DNA from: Atrichornis clamosus | Taxonomy: Eukaryota; Chordata; Aves; Passeriformes; Menuridae | Assembly (NCBI GenBank): GCA_013400975.1 | Contig: WBMZ01010838.1 | Coordinates: forward strand, 107,001-171,000 | Direction of reading: 5' to 3' | Length of the DNA: 64,000 bases | Shown: positions 50,691 to 61,720 of the stretch, one piece after another | Position numbering within the stretch: the stretch's first letter is position 1 | How the letters are laid out: each line of letters opens with the position of its first letter | Notes under the pieces: generated by a model | Seen by the model: only the letters and a program-made list of their open reading frames with translations | Told to the model about the DNA's origin: nothing | The model's database searches: none | Position numbers and translations under genes: made by a program

Positions 50691-52180
50691 CCTACCAAGG
50701 GATTTGAACACCAAACAAAACACAAACATCAACCTGTTTTAAATAAATAACCTTTCTTGCTTAAAAGAAGTTTGATGTGTCGAGCTGTGGTCTGTTCTGA
50801 AAGGCCTTTTTCTGACATGCTGAGTTGTTTCTTTCAGTCTAAGCAACCACCTCCTTCCCAGCAGCCAGAGGAATCAATAAACTGGATTCAGATTACTGAG
50901 AGTGCTGATTTAAGTGCGTGAGAGAGAGAGAGGTGTGGGTTTAGTCCCATAGCATTCATGTTTTGTGTGTGTGTTTTGTATTTATAAACAGGGATGATCT
51001 TTGCAATTTTTAGTGATACTTTTGTCCTATCTGAATATTCAACTTGCTGTCTGTCTAATCCAATCCACCATTTGGGGCATATTCTGGCTTTTTCTGCAGG
51101 TCAGTCATATATATATAAAACATTAACAGCAGTTCAGGTTCCCTTGTTCACCCTCATCATACTATTAAAATCATATGGATGTAAAAAGAACTGGGAATTG
51201 GCATCTTTCATAGGCTGTTTTATTCACTGAGTAAAGGGTCACTCTTTAAGCCCTTTGACCTCCCTTCTTTTCTTATTGGCAGGGTCTAACAGGTAGACCA
51301 AATCTGTTGGCTATGCATACCAAAAACTCCTGTTAAAGCCAACAGAAAGTTAAGTTTGGTTTGTTTTTTTTTTTTTTAATGAGGAAAATGTCATTCTCTG
51401 AGTTATTACTGAGTTCAGTGAAAAAAATGGTTTTAAGACTTCAAATACAGTCTGTTAGAGTTCTCTTAACATGTACTCAACAGGCTGCAGTTTGTTGCTT
51501 TAATGTTCTGTTAGACTGCATCCTTTAAGGCATGCAATTCACCAAGAAACATTGTTTGGGAGAACTTTTGATAAATAAATTGTAGATAGATAAAAACAGA
51601 AGTACAGTACTTAACTTCACACGTAGCTTTACCAACAAAGTAGTCAGTAGAGACTGAGCCTGAAATGCATATATGGAAGTTCTTCACATCAGCTGGGTAT
51701 TGAAGGTTGTGTTTTATGAATACAGTACCTTAATTGATAGATATGAGGTAGCAATCAAAATGTAAATAGAACTTGGTTTACATTAATGCCTAAGTTTGCT
51801 GTATAGATATATAATATATGCTTTTAGGGTACTGAACTCAATTTCAAAGCATATCTTTAATTCATGAATTGTTAAAATGAATTTCATTTGTGGCTTACAA
51901 AATATTGTGATTAAAAATATGCTTTTTCTGAGCTGAATCAACATTGCAATTTCACATTATTCCTGTATTGAAAGCTGAACCTCTTGCTTATTCCAAAAGC
52001 ATTGCTACCTTTTTAATATTGTGAAGTAATGTTCAGTTGACCAATTACTGTGACAGCTGCACCTTTGTAAGATTTTGGTAAACCCAACTGAGGTTAAGGG
52101 CAATATTTCATTATTGGTATTGATATATGCTTCACATATTTAAAAGACCATATTCAGAGTCACCTGTGGTACTGTGTCTA
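50691..52180. other. Non-coding AT-rich sequence, no gene recognised
   Basis: Contains a short GA-repeat (about 50921-50932), a TATATA run near 51109-51117 and a T14 homopolymer at 51364-51377. The T-run has no gene-like antisense sequence next to it that would indicate a processed pseudogene. Nothing else recognised. Confidence 0.55.
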
Positions 52181-52280
52181 CTTATGCATTTATGGTTTGT
52201 GAGTGATAGTTCCACAGTGGGATAAAACTCCTCATGTATTTATGATTTTTGTATCATAGTTCCACAGTGGGGTAAAACTC
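52181..52280. repeat. Diverged 50-bp tandem duplication
   Basis: Positions 52181-52230 and 52231-52280 align without gaps at 42 of 50 bases (84%). The right-hand 25 bases (ATAGTTCCACAGTGGG, then TAAAACTCCTC) are almost unchanged, with one difference, while seven of the eight mismatches lie in the left half. It is older than the exact duplication at 1632, and the uneven divergence is noted. Confidence 0.92.
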
Positions 52281-52724
52281 CTCAGCTGCTCTGACTTCCA
52301 CCAACTGAATAGAGGAAAGGGCACATACATCAACAGGGATGACTTTTACCCTTACATTTCTGCTCAACTGCCCTAGAGGTCTTGTTCTTCTGGTTGTACA
52401 AAATTAAGTTATCTGGAGAACTTTAGAGGAATTTCCTCCAGCCCAGGTGCCCTGATAATAAGTGCCAAGCAGTTACTCTTGGAGTTGTTGAAGCAACCCC
52501 TTGGGGGGAAGGTATTGCAAGAGTTCCGCAGATAGAAGTAAATGAGGAATTTAGGAAAGTTTGAAGTCCTGGGAGAATTCTCAAAGTTAGTAATTGTACA
52601 GAGTTAATTTTCATTGGAAGTATAAGTTGTCTGTAGCAGCATGTTACCAAAGCCTGGATACACTGATGGATGTATCTAGAACAGTAGTGAAAGCATCCAT
52701 TTGGGCTTGGGATGATATAAGTGT
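52281..52724. other. Non-coding sequence upstream of CR1
   Basis: No CR1 reverse-transcriptase sequence is visible before the 3' end at 52725, so the CR1 copy is strongly 5'-truncated. Nothing else recognised. Confidence 0.5.
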
Positions 52725-52961
52725 GCTGAAAGAGGGAGGATTTAGATTAGATTGTGAAAAAATTCTTCACTACAAGGGTAGTGAGGCACAGGAACAGGTT
52801 CCCCAGAGAAGCTGTGAATGCTCCATCCCTGAAGTGTTCAAGGCCAGGTTGGATGGGGCTCTGAGCAATCTGGTCAAGTGGAAGGTGTCCCTGCCCATGG
52901 CAGGGGGTGGAACAAGATTATCTTTAAGGTCCCTTCCAACCCAAACCATCCTATGATCCTT
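52725..52961 (+). mobile_element. CR1 LINE 3' end, 5'-truncated
   Basis: This is the non-LTR retrotransposon CR1 (Chicken Repeat 1). Visible in order: TTTAGATTAGATT, AAATTCTTCACTAC, GTGAGGCACAGGAACAGG, CCCCAGAGAAGCTGTGAATG, CTCCATCCCTGAAGTGTTCA, AGGCCAGGTTGGATGGGGCT, GTGTCCCTGCCCATGGCAGG, AAGGTCCCTTCCAACCC and a CTATGATCCT terminus. This corresponds to the last part of ORF2 and the 3' untranslated region; full-length CR1 is about 4.5 kb, so nearly all of it is missing, as is usual for 5'-truncated copies. Divergence from the remembered consensus is modest, so it is a comparatively young copy for this window. Reading frames across it (for example 52594-52956) are remnants or chance, not a gene. 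It points to an avian genome. Confidence 0.95.
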
Positions 52962-55900
52962 CAATGCCAGTGCCTGTGGTATGTGACAGAGAAGTGTAAA
53001 ATGTGCTCATTGTCCCAGCAGCGACAATTTAACACGAGCAGTCTCAGCACAGAGACGAGAGAGAGTGAGTGGCCAGTTCTCATCTCTGATGGGAGGTTCT
53101 CTTGGGAAGAGCTTTTGTGTGACAGCCTACAAGCCTCCAACTCAGGAGGCAATTAGGTGACTGTCTGGATTATGCCCTTGTACTCCAGGGCAACAGTCAG
53201 TTAATAACCCATCTACTAACATGTGAGAAATGCATACTCTTTCCCCTCTTTTGCAGCACCTATTATGTGTGTTGTTCAAAAACCAAATATTTACAGTCAG
53301 ATCAATGCATGAGCCTTAAAGACATTACTGGAATGTTTACCCCAGGCCGGTATTTTTTGTTTTCTGGAAACTAAGTGACCACTACTAAAATAATTTTAAA
53401 ATGTTAAGATTATCTTAAAAATCATGTGGGAAAACTTTAAATAACAAATGCTTATTTTGTAGCTAGGCATACTGTTACTAATGGCTACATTTAGTGATGG
53501 AGACTATAAACTGTAAATCATACCAGTGTTTCCCATGGCAGAGCAAGCTGCAATCGTGATCTGACAGTGCCCTTTGACCTCTCTAAGGAAGGCATAGTGG
53601 GAAGTATGTGAGGACATTATGCTTGATTAGTCTCTCTCTAGTTTGCCTGGGTGGGAAGATAATTGAAAACACAATGGACTTTGGAAATTGAAGGTTCTGA
53701 AATGCACTTTGCAAACACATGCAATTTTAAATCTTTAATGTGTCATCTATATCAGCGGTGGACATTGTCTTCATTACATAAATACAATTCTTCTGTTAAT
53801 ACAGTGCAAATAGGGGTTAGGCAGCATCTGCAGCTATTGTAATTCACACTTCAAACAACGGTATTCATTTTATATTCTTAAATTCTGAGAATTAAAAAGA
53901 GCTTGGAAGAAAAGAACTGAATGGCTGGCTGATTTTGCATTCACTGATTTATAGCATTAAAGTTGAATTTTATCCTGTAAGTGATCTTATTAAAAAAGAA
54001 ATAAAACAAAGCAAATAAAAAACTCCAGTATAACTTATACTGGAGGAGAATCAGGAATTGAGAACAGAAGGAATTTGGTTTAGCTATTTTAATACACTGA
54101 ATCTATAAGCTAGTACCAAGACTATTATTCTGGATGTTTTCTGGTCTGTTGAGTCCTAATGTAGCTAATCTCCAACAGATAGTGCTGCCCAGGGTTCCTG
54201 TAAAACAATCATCTGCAAACATATTTATTAACCTTTGTTATTTAGTTTTCTGTGAAGTGCAGGCCACCCTGCTGAACAGTCTACAGATTTATTTACAATG
54301 CTGACTCCTATTAGATATCATTAGGTACATAATAATTATAATAATTATGTGCATTGCTTAGGCTACCCTGCTAAATAACAACCACTTTTATTCAGAAGTC
54401 ATAATTGCAGCAGCTAGACTTAAAATGAAATCTAATGAGATTTCAGTTCACCCCCTTTCACACACAATCTATATCCACCGTATAGTGGTGAAATCTGTCC
54501 AGCAAACACTAATTCATTTAGCATGAAAAAGTATTATCTCCACGGCCTGTCAGGTAAAAGTTAGAAAACAGTAAATGTTTTGTAAAAATAGAGTATTGTT
54601 GCAGCAGAACTTCAGAGATTTTGTATGACTCCTTGAAGAAGGCATAGTGCTTTTTTACGGAGCTATTTCTGTAGTAAACATGTTGGGGTTATGCAGCCAT
54701 AACATATGCAGCTGCATTAATGAACATAGTAATTCTGTAACTCGATAGTGGAATATAACCTTGAATTTAGATGTTTCCTGTGTTTTGCAAATTTGATCTG
54801 ATCTTAAATGCAGCTATAGTCTTCCTTGTATGAAATTAAGAAAGTCTGCATTCTTTTGAGCAAGAAGGTGGAAACACAAGCTTACAAGATGAAGAAAGAA
54901 TGGAAGTGAAGTAATCTTAAAACTGCAAGTTGATTCATTTACTAAACCTGTTTTCTTTTGAAAGACAGAGCCAATAATTAGCTGATACCTTCTCAACATT
55001 AGCTATTTTCCCTAGTATCTGACTCCACCTACACTGATACATACATACAATCTTTTTTCAGGACAGTAGCTGGCACTGGCCTTATTTAACCTATGGCCAT
55101 TGAGCATTTGCTTTTTAAGAGGTCTCATTAAAAGACTGTAGTAAAAGTTTTAAAACCTTGGATGCAGCTAGGAAGGCAAAAAAACAGAGTGGAGTGGTCA
55201 ATGAATAATAAAGAAGAGATTCAGTTCTGAACATGTAACAGGTTATGGTTTCACAGGTCAGGATGTTCTACAAATTATTTTCTCCACCAAGTGTTTGGAA
55301 AAGGGAACAGGTTCTTTAAAGAAGGCCATAAGTGAATTTGAGTTCCTATAACAAGTTGTTCAGTGGTGGCTTTTTGCCAGGTAGTCTAAATGTAACTGGA
55401 AATTATTATTAGTGCAGAGGACCTCTGTAAATGCAAATTTGAAATCTGCAGACTCTACTGCTTGGTAGAAGTTATGCTCATTGTGGGCATTATGTAGATG
55501 ATCTACTGTGAGAAGGGGGACAGATGTATTCATACCAGTCCTGAGGATGTTTCCAGCCTGAAATCTATTTAGGGTGTTCTGTGAGGGCAGGAGGCTGGCC
55601 CGTGGCAACCTCAGCCTCTCCTGGGGTTCCTCAATCCCCAGAGTGTTCTGACACTTCCCAAATGCTGAGCTGATTTCACCCAGCCACCTCCCATTCTAAG
55701 GCCCTGAGCTGCCTTTGGTTCTGCCTACCTTTCTGCCATGGATTTCCACCCACTTTGCATAACCACATTTGAGGTTTTGGACTCGAAAACCTCACTGGGG
55801 ACTGCCTGAATTTAGCAACTTTCTGACTCTGCAGGTGCTGTGGTGGCATTTTGCAAATGCCAGCATTATGACTGCCCATCTTTGATTGTTATTCTGCATT

Positions 55901-56942
55901 GTGCACCTTGGGTATCATCTTCACGTAGCTTCTGCTCAGTAGAGGGAAGTTGTAATTTTCCACTGCAAAACTGTTGAGGCTCATGGCTTCCTTAGTTGCC
56001 CAACAGAGTGTTGACATCTGTGTCATAGCAGTTAGAGTGCTACTAGTTTAATTCTAGCTTGTAACTCTTAATTCCAGGCTGCCATGTCTACACAACCCTT
56101 ATCTGGGGGTAACAACTTATCCTTCCTTACCCCTTCAAAGAGAGATGCAAAAAGGCTGCAGCTGGTCAGTCTGTGGGCAGTGTTGAGTACAGACCTCCTG
56201 GGAAAACACCGCAGCCTATCTCATCACTCTGACTGTGCTCTACAGTAATGATACCAGAGCTGACTTAAAACTACCTTGTTTGCTTCCTGATAAGATTCCT
56301 ACTTCAGGAATAAATAATGAAAACAAAGAGCACACACAAACACACATACATATGTTATCTAAGAGACTGCCATCAAAAGTTTTCATCTAGAATTTTGGAA
56401 CCTTTCCCCTTGGAATATCACTGAAATAACATCAACCCTCCATGTAGGATTTCCATTTCTGTGCTTTACTCTGCTTGGGCAATTCTCTCATCCCTTGGTG
56501 ATTCTGAGCATGCATAGCTGGTTAATACATGTGTATATCCACAGGCACTTCATTTGTCTCGGTTGTACTGATGGAGAAGTATTCACCCAGAAAAAGGTAG
56601 GTGACAGGTATTGACAGGCACAAAACATTAGGAATGTCCAAAAGTAAATCTCCTTCAGGAGTTTTGGAATAGTAATCAGCAGACTTTGAGTACCTTGAAT
56701 GTTCACCTTATTGTTACTCTTCAGAGCAATGCTGTGCACTGGTTTGAATGTTGTGGGCTGACATGGGCAAGCTCTTGTGATACCTGTAGCCATCAAACAT
56801 GCTCATCCACACCAAAATAAGGTGAACATTTAGCTTTCAGGACCACCTGAAAACCTCTGACCTTTATGGATATTTGAAATATGTTGTTCTGAATCCTGAG
56901 TTATTTTACTGTGAACAATGGCATTCCAAATGTGGCTGCACA
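52962..56942. other. Non-coding sequence, no gene recognised
   Basis: Mostly unique sequence between the two CR1 fragments. It includes two 8-bp-arm hairpins close together: GAGGTTTT / AAAACCTC at 55771-55793 and TGGCATTT / AAATGCCA at 55844-55862. A near-palindromic AT segment lies at about 54326-54350. Frames up to 102 codons (minus strand, 56488-56796) are unrecognised. Confidence 0.55.
54023..54045. repeat. Perfect inverted repeat, 11-bp arms, 1-nt spacer
   Basis: CTCCAGTATAA and TTATACTGGAG are exact reverse complements separated by a single C. With almost no loop it is more likely a symmetric binding site or a replication-slippage palindrome than an RNA hairpin. Flanks are A-rich on the left. 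Function unknown. Confidence 0.9.
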
Positions 56943-57103
56943 ACTGGAACAGGCTGCCCAGACATGACTGTGCAAGTCTGCAAGGGTTGGCTTCAGAAAA
57001 TGTGGCTGTTCGGTGCTGACAGCAGCCCTTGCCGAGTGGAAGCTCGGACTAACTGATCTCCAGTGTTTCCTTCCAGATGACACTCCTATGGCTCCATGAT
57101 TGT
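56943..57103 (+). mobile_element. Old, diverged CR1 LINE 3' remnant
   Basis: ACTGGAACAGGCTGCCCAGA is the hallmark CR1 block near the 3' end. It is followed by GGACTAACTGATCTCCAGTG, TTTCCTTCCAGAT and CCTATGGCTCCATGATTG, matching the CR1 theme GGACTAGATGATCTCCAGAG, GTCCCTTCCAACC, CTATGATT. The middle (GTGCAAGTCTGCAAGGGTTG, GCTCGG) is heavily mutated. It has the same orientation as the copy at 52725 but is far more diverged, so it is an independent, older insertion. Confidence 0.8.
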
Positions 57104-57918
57104 CTGGAAAATAATGCTAATAGTTCTGTGTGCAGTACAGTTCCTGTAACTTGACTAAAAGCTTCAAATCTCTGTACAATTGCTTTGTCATGAGTTTTAT
57201 GAGATAAATCATTCAGAACTAGAATACCAAGAGAGATCTGAATTTTGGCCCCGAAATGTCAAACTGAGAGTTTCTGAATGATAAGAAATTTGGAAAATCT
57301 GCACTAATTACTTAACCTTAGTTGTCTCTACATTTCAGTGCTGGCCTTTCCTGGTTGTACTTGTTTGTATGCTTGGTTGGTTTGGGAACTCCCATCAAGA
57401 AATGATCAGGACTATATTGATTTCAAAAGTACAGAGGAGAATGCTTGACATGGAATTGATTTGGGTAGAAATACACTTGAAGAAAGAAATATCATGTTAT
57501 ATGATCATTCTTAATTTATATTCAGATGAATATACTTGTCAGAAGGGAAACTGGGCAAGTATCATATACACACTATTATGCAATAATGAATACACAAGAA
57601 ACAATTCTGAATTTCTGACAAACAATTTAAGGATTTTAATTCCTTGTTCATAATAAATTTGATCAAAATTGCTACCAGACCCTAACAGGAAGACTAGCAT
57701 GATGAGGAGATTAGAATAGCAGATAATAACTTATTTAGGAAAGTCTGAATGGATGAAAAGTAAAAGGATTGCAGTCTACTTTAGTTTAGTGGCTTTACCT
57801 GCTGCACTGTCATTCATGATTTGAAAATGTATGGCCTCATATTGAAAAGGATCAGTGTTATGTGAGACAAATCAAAGATGTTATCAAGATGACAAGCTGG
57901 AATGGTGACTGCAAATAA
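57104..57918. other. Non-coding AT-rich sequence, no gene recognised
   Basis: The plus-strand frame 57369-57653 (94 codons) is unrecognised and Ile/Asn-rich, as expected of AT-rich DNA. Nothing else seen. Confidence 0.55.
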
Positions 57919-57968
57919 AATAATAATAATAATAANNNNTAATAATAATAATAATAATAATAATAATA
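57919..57968 (+). repeat. (AAT)n microsatellite interrupted by an assembly gap
   Basis: Perfect AAT trinucleotide repeat on both sides of a four-base N run (57936-57939). The true repeat length is therefore unknown; four Ns is a placeholder or tiny estimated gap. The phase of the repeat differs across the gap, so the gap is not simply four missing bases of one perfect tract. Confidence 0.97.
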
Positions 57969-58380
57969 GATATGTAAATTAGGCTAAGGTTTTCTGGGTT
58001 TTAATGGAAACATTCATAGTTTGAGAATGCTTGAATTCTTTTGCTAAATTTTAAAAAATCAAGTGCAATAGTATTTTAGATATGGTTTGCTGATGTTGTT
58101 TGGAGAGAGAGAAAATGATTACTAAAAGATATATGGAGATATGTAACAAAGGCATTGTGTACAGAAATAAAACTGAAAAAATTACAGATTTCTTTTGATG
58201 ACTGTAATTAGGAACTATAAGAATAGTTTGAACACTTTATTTTTAAATGCCATGAACTAAAGATCCTTAGTGTGTGGTTTTATTGTGTTATCCATATCTA
58301 ATAAAATCAGATACATTTATAAAGAATGATAAAAATGTTCAATAAACTTCTGTCTTTGGGAAAAGCTTCTCAATGCTTTT
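57969..58380. other. Non-coding AT-rich sequence, no gene recognised
   Basis: Unique AT-rich sequence; nothing recognised. Confidence 0.55.
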
Positions 58381-58422
58381 GAGTTACTTATGTTGAGTTA
58401 CTTATATTTTGTGTTACTTATG
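58381..58422. repeat. Three short copies of GTTACTTAT
   Basis: GAGTTACTTATGTT, GAGTTACTTATATTTTGT and GTTACTTATGATA follow each other with a period of 14-18 bp. A small imperfect minisatellite, probably a slippage product. Confidence 0.75.
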
Positions 58423-59669
58423 ATAAATTATTGTTATTAGAGCTCACATAACAGAAGTCTAGAGGATTATTTTATGTATCTGCCTTGATAAAGGAATCTT
58501 CAATCTAAAAATAAACAAAGATAAAATTTAGCAACTGGGGTCTGAAATTGGACAAGCTCAGGTGATACAAAATGTAGGTTTCCAGAAGGGAGACATTGAA
58601 AACTGATTACAGGGACTGTCTAACACTTAAAACATTGAGAGCAGAGTGTGACTATTTTAAAATGTCATAATTCAACCCAAGCTAAGGGCATTCTCCTACA
58701 GCATCTGGCCTGTGTTGCGCAGGTGATGGAAATGTTCCACGAAGGCTGCAAGCGTAAGGCTGCATTTGCACTCAGCAAGAGGTGAGAAGGGATCTGGAGG
58801 CAAAGACTTGTTCTGTGGGCAGTTGTGCCTACAGGAGTGGATTCCAAGTGCCTCAGTACCACTTTCCCTGGGATAATTGTGTGTAACCTCACTAAAGGGA
58901 AGGAGCACTTTTGTGAAGGCCCAGTGATATCAGCACAAGCCTCTGCAGCCTCAGGGAGGCACCTGGACCTGTCTAGGAGCTGTGCCTGCCATTGCAGATG
59001 CTGGCATTCCTCAGTCAGCAGTCGTACAAAGGGCGTTTAAACCCTTTTCTATGGTCACATCCATTCGGTCCCACAAACTTGAGGTGATTTTGTTTGTTTA
59101 TTGTTGGGGACTTTCTGTGCGGATACCCTACTTCTTCACCTCCCTCTAATTTTCAAGGTCCCTTGACATTTTGATGGCTAATCATTTGGAATGACAGGGC
59201 TTCTCTGGCTGGTTTAAGACTCACAGGTGGTTTCACAGGACAGGGTGGACCTGGTGTAGCTGTCATGGCTACAGCCAGGAGCAGAGGCTGCTGATTCAGC
59301 AGGAGACAGTTACAAAAACTCATCCGAGGGAAACCAGAGTGTTAGACAATGCTGTCAAAAACAAGAAAAAGGAAGGATGGAAACAATCTTTTAAAGAATC
59401 TGACACCTTTTTAAACTGGAGTGAGTCAGGCTGCTGAAATGAGCAGTGATGATCATGTAAATAAGGTCAGAATGGGGTCCAACATCTGACTGTTAAGGTG
59501 TTATTGAGACCCGTGAGAGAGAGGGTTTTCACTCCTTTTGCAAACAGCAGAAGTTACTAAGGTGGTTTTTCTGTGACTACATTCAGTGGCCACTCATAAT
59601 AGAAAAAACGTCTGGGTAAAGGTCTGCTATAGGTTGTTGTGTGCAGAAAGAGTGCTGCTTCCTGATCTT
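58423..59669. other. Non-coding sequence with a mildly GC-rich patch
   Basis: About 58680-59040 is richer in GC than its flanks and gives overlapping 70-codon frames on both strands, none recognisable. The rest is unique AT-rich sequence. Confidence 0.5.
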
Positions 59670-59738
59670 TGGCACATTCTGGTAGCTTTATTTGTTAACT
59701 ATTGTGCTTCTTTAGTAAGAAGCACCAGAATGTGGCAC
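59670..59738. repeat. Imperfect long hairpin (about 16 bp paired, 29-nt loop)
   Basis: The left arm CACATTCTGGT (59673-59683) pairs perfectly with ACCAGAATGTG (59724-59734). With one bulged A the stem continues inward (GCTTT with GAAGC, including a G-T pair), and it continues outward with a mismatch and two more pairs. It is the longest hairpin I noticed. It could be a fossil palindromic element or, less likely, a small-RNA precursor; the open loop of about 29 nt and the stem of about 16-18 pairs are short for a microRNA. A 106-codon plus-strand frame (59586-59906) crosses it and has no recognisable product. Confidence 0.6.
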
Positions 59739-61439
59739 TTTCTAGATGGAGTGCTGCACAAACCTTCCTGTGTGCTTCCACTGACAAATGTTGGAAAGGT
59801 AAGAAATTGCAGGACTGAACGTGGTTTTGTACTTTTTAATGTGATGTTTCTGTATTATGAGACTCTGACCATGGTTGGTGTATATCTTAGAATAATTCAA
59901 TTTTGATAAAGGAAAGTTGGGACAAACTGTCTCAATAATGCAAAGTATCATTAACATGATGTGAATAAATACATGATAAGCCTGGAGCTCAGAGGGACAG
60001 CCCTCTCTTTCTTCTTGTCTTTATGTCATTATATATACAAAAACATCAGGACTTCAATTTTAAAATGGGAATGTTTTAAAATAAGTACGTTATTTAAACA
60101 GTAGAAGCCCAATGACAATATTTTTAGAAATCTAACAGTCCTAGCAAGAATTTTTTGTTACAAAACAAAGGTTTTGTAGTTCACTTGTTTATAGAGTTAG
60201 CGTAATTACTGGAATGGGCCCTGTCATAAGGACTTTTATCTTGATTTTAACATCAGTAGAATCAACTTGGAGTGACCAGCTTGCAGTCATATGTTGCATT
60301 GCCCCAGGACTGCATTAATCCAGGGAATTTATTTTGAATTATGTCTGGAAATTATTGAGTACATTTTCAAATGCTCCTCTATTGAATTATATGCTTTTCC
60401 TATGGAACAGATAGTGAAAAGGCATAATACATATTCCTATATTTTTATATTAATTGAATGTATAACTTGATGGCTTACACAATGTTTTTCCACAAATACA
60501 TTTAAAATAGTTCTGTTATATATTAAAAAGGCAGAGGTAAAGCATGAGTCAAACTGGGTTAAAAAGTAGATTTAATATCATCAGCACAACATACTCTTAT
60601 ACACAAATTAGTGAAGTATGTTCAAAAAGGGAAACTGATCTTGTTTTTTAGAAATTAGTCCCTGACATCTGGCACCGATGTATTTCACATCAGTGAAGCA
60701 CGTATCTTGCTCACCATATTCATAAGATCTCTGATAACATATTTTCCCTGCAGAATAAGTTGTGGAGGAATACTCTGGTCACTAGAAAAATATTGGGGTT
60801 CTGATTTGTCAAACTAAAATGCTACCAATGCTTCTTTTAATTTCTACTAACCCCTGTACATATTGAAGTAAAAATAAAAGCAACTTGTATTGAAATTTAG
60901 TACTTGCTTAGATAGTTATAGGGTACAATGCACCTAATAAAAAACATTGGCAAAAAAATCTTATTAATGTTTATGCTTGCACTGTGGCAATTCTGGTCCT
61001 CCTCATATTATTGATTAAAACCAGCCTGAAATTCTACTCTTTTTTCTAGTGTGGTGTGACAACTGCTGAGGAATGATTCCTGCAGCAACACAGGCATTCT
61101 GCAAATCCATTTATTTTTGCAAGTGTAGGTACGTAAGATCTTATCTGCTTAAGTTTACAAACATTTTCTGAAGTTGATATAAATCAACTGCAGACAACCT
61201 GAGATATGTCTCTCACTTAAACCCTTAGTGATCCACAATCCACACAGGCTGTAGAACCAAGCAATTACAGCAGTGAGAAAATCAGATGCTTTTTCTCTTT
61301 TAAAGGTATGTAATTGATCAGTATCATTGTTTCCCACAACGGTGACTCAGAGAGATGAAATATATCCACCTTCTTTCCTCTTTTATACACCGAGTATATC
61401 AGGCCTCAAGACGTAACAATATTTACAAGCTGATGCTCC
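59739..61439. other. Non-coding AT-rich sequence, no gene recognised
   Basis: Unique AT-rich sequence. Open frames are short and unrecognisable; no repeat was noticed. Confidence 0.55.
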
Positions 61440-61720
61440 TGTTAAGTGGACCATGCTGCCACATAGTGGAGGTCTGATACACCCTGTCTTCACTCATTTT
61501 ATTAAGTGGCATGAATATAAAGATGAAATAATGGGGCTTGTTCATTTATGTAATAATTAACGGCACATTTACACTCCCAGCATATCACTGTTGATGTTTA
61601 CTATTTGATCAAGTATGATGGATGCCTTGTGGTTGCAGATTCAGATTAGCATAATTTCATCACCAAGGGACCCATGAAAAGGTTCAATTATAGAGCAATC
61701 TCATTAATACCAGGGCTTGT
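61440..61720. promoter_or_regulatory. Possible conserved non-coding element (unproven)
   Basis: Two exact TTAAGTGG words, matching the NKX2-type homeodomain site (T[C/T]AAGTGG), lie at 61442-61449 and 61502-61509, exactly 60 bp apart in the same orientation. TAATAATTAA (61551-61560), TTGATCAAG near 61606 and further homeodomain-type cores follow. There is no repeat and no coding frame of note. Motif-level inference only. Confidence 0.22.

Noticed and set aside
51364..51377. T14 run, considered as the reversed poly(A) tail of a processed pseudogene
   Set aside because: No gene-like antisense sequence next to it and no target-site duplication.
52594..52956. 120-codon plus-strand frame
   Set aside because: Most of it runs through the CR1 3' end, so it is transposon-derived and chance sequence, not a host gene.
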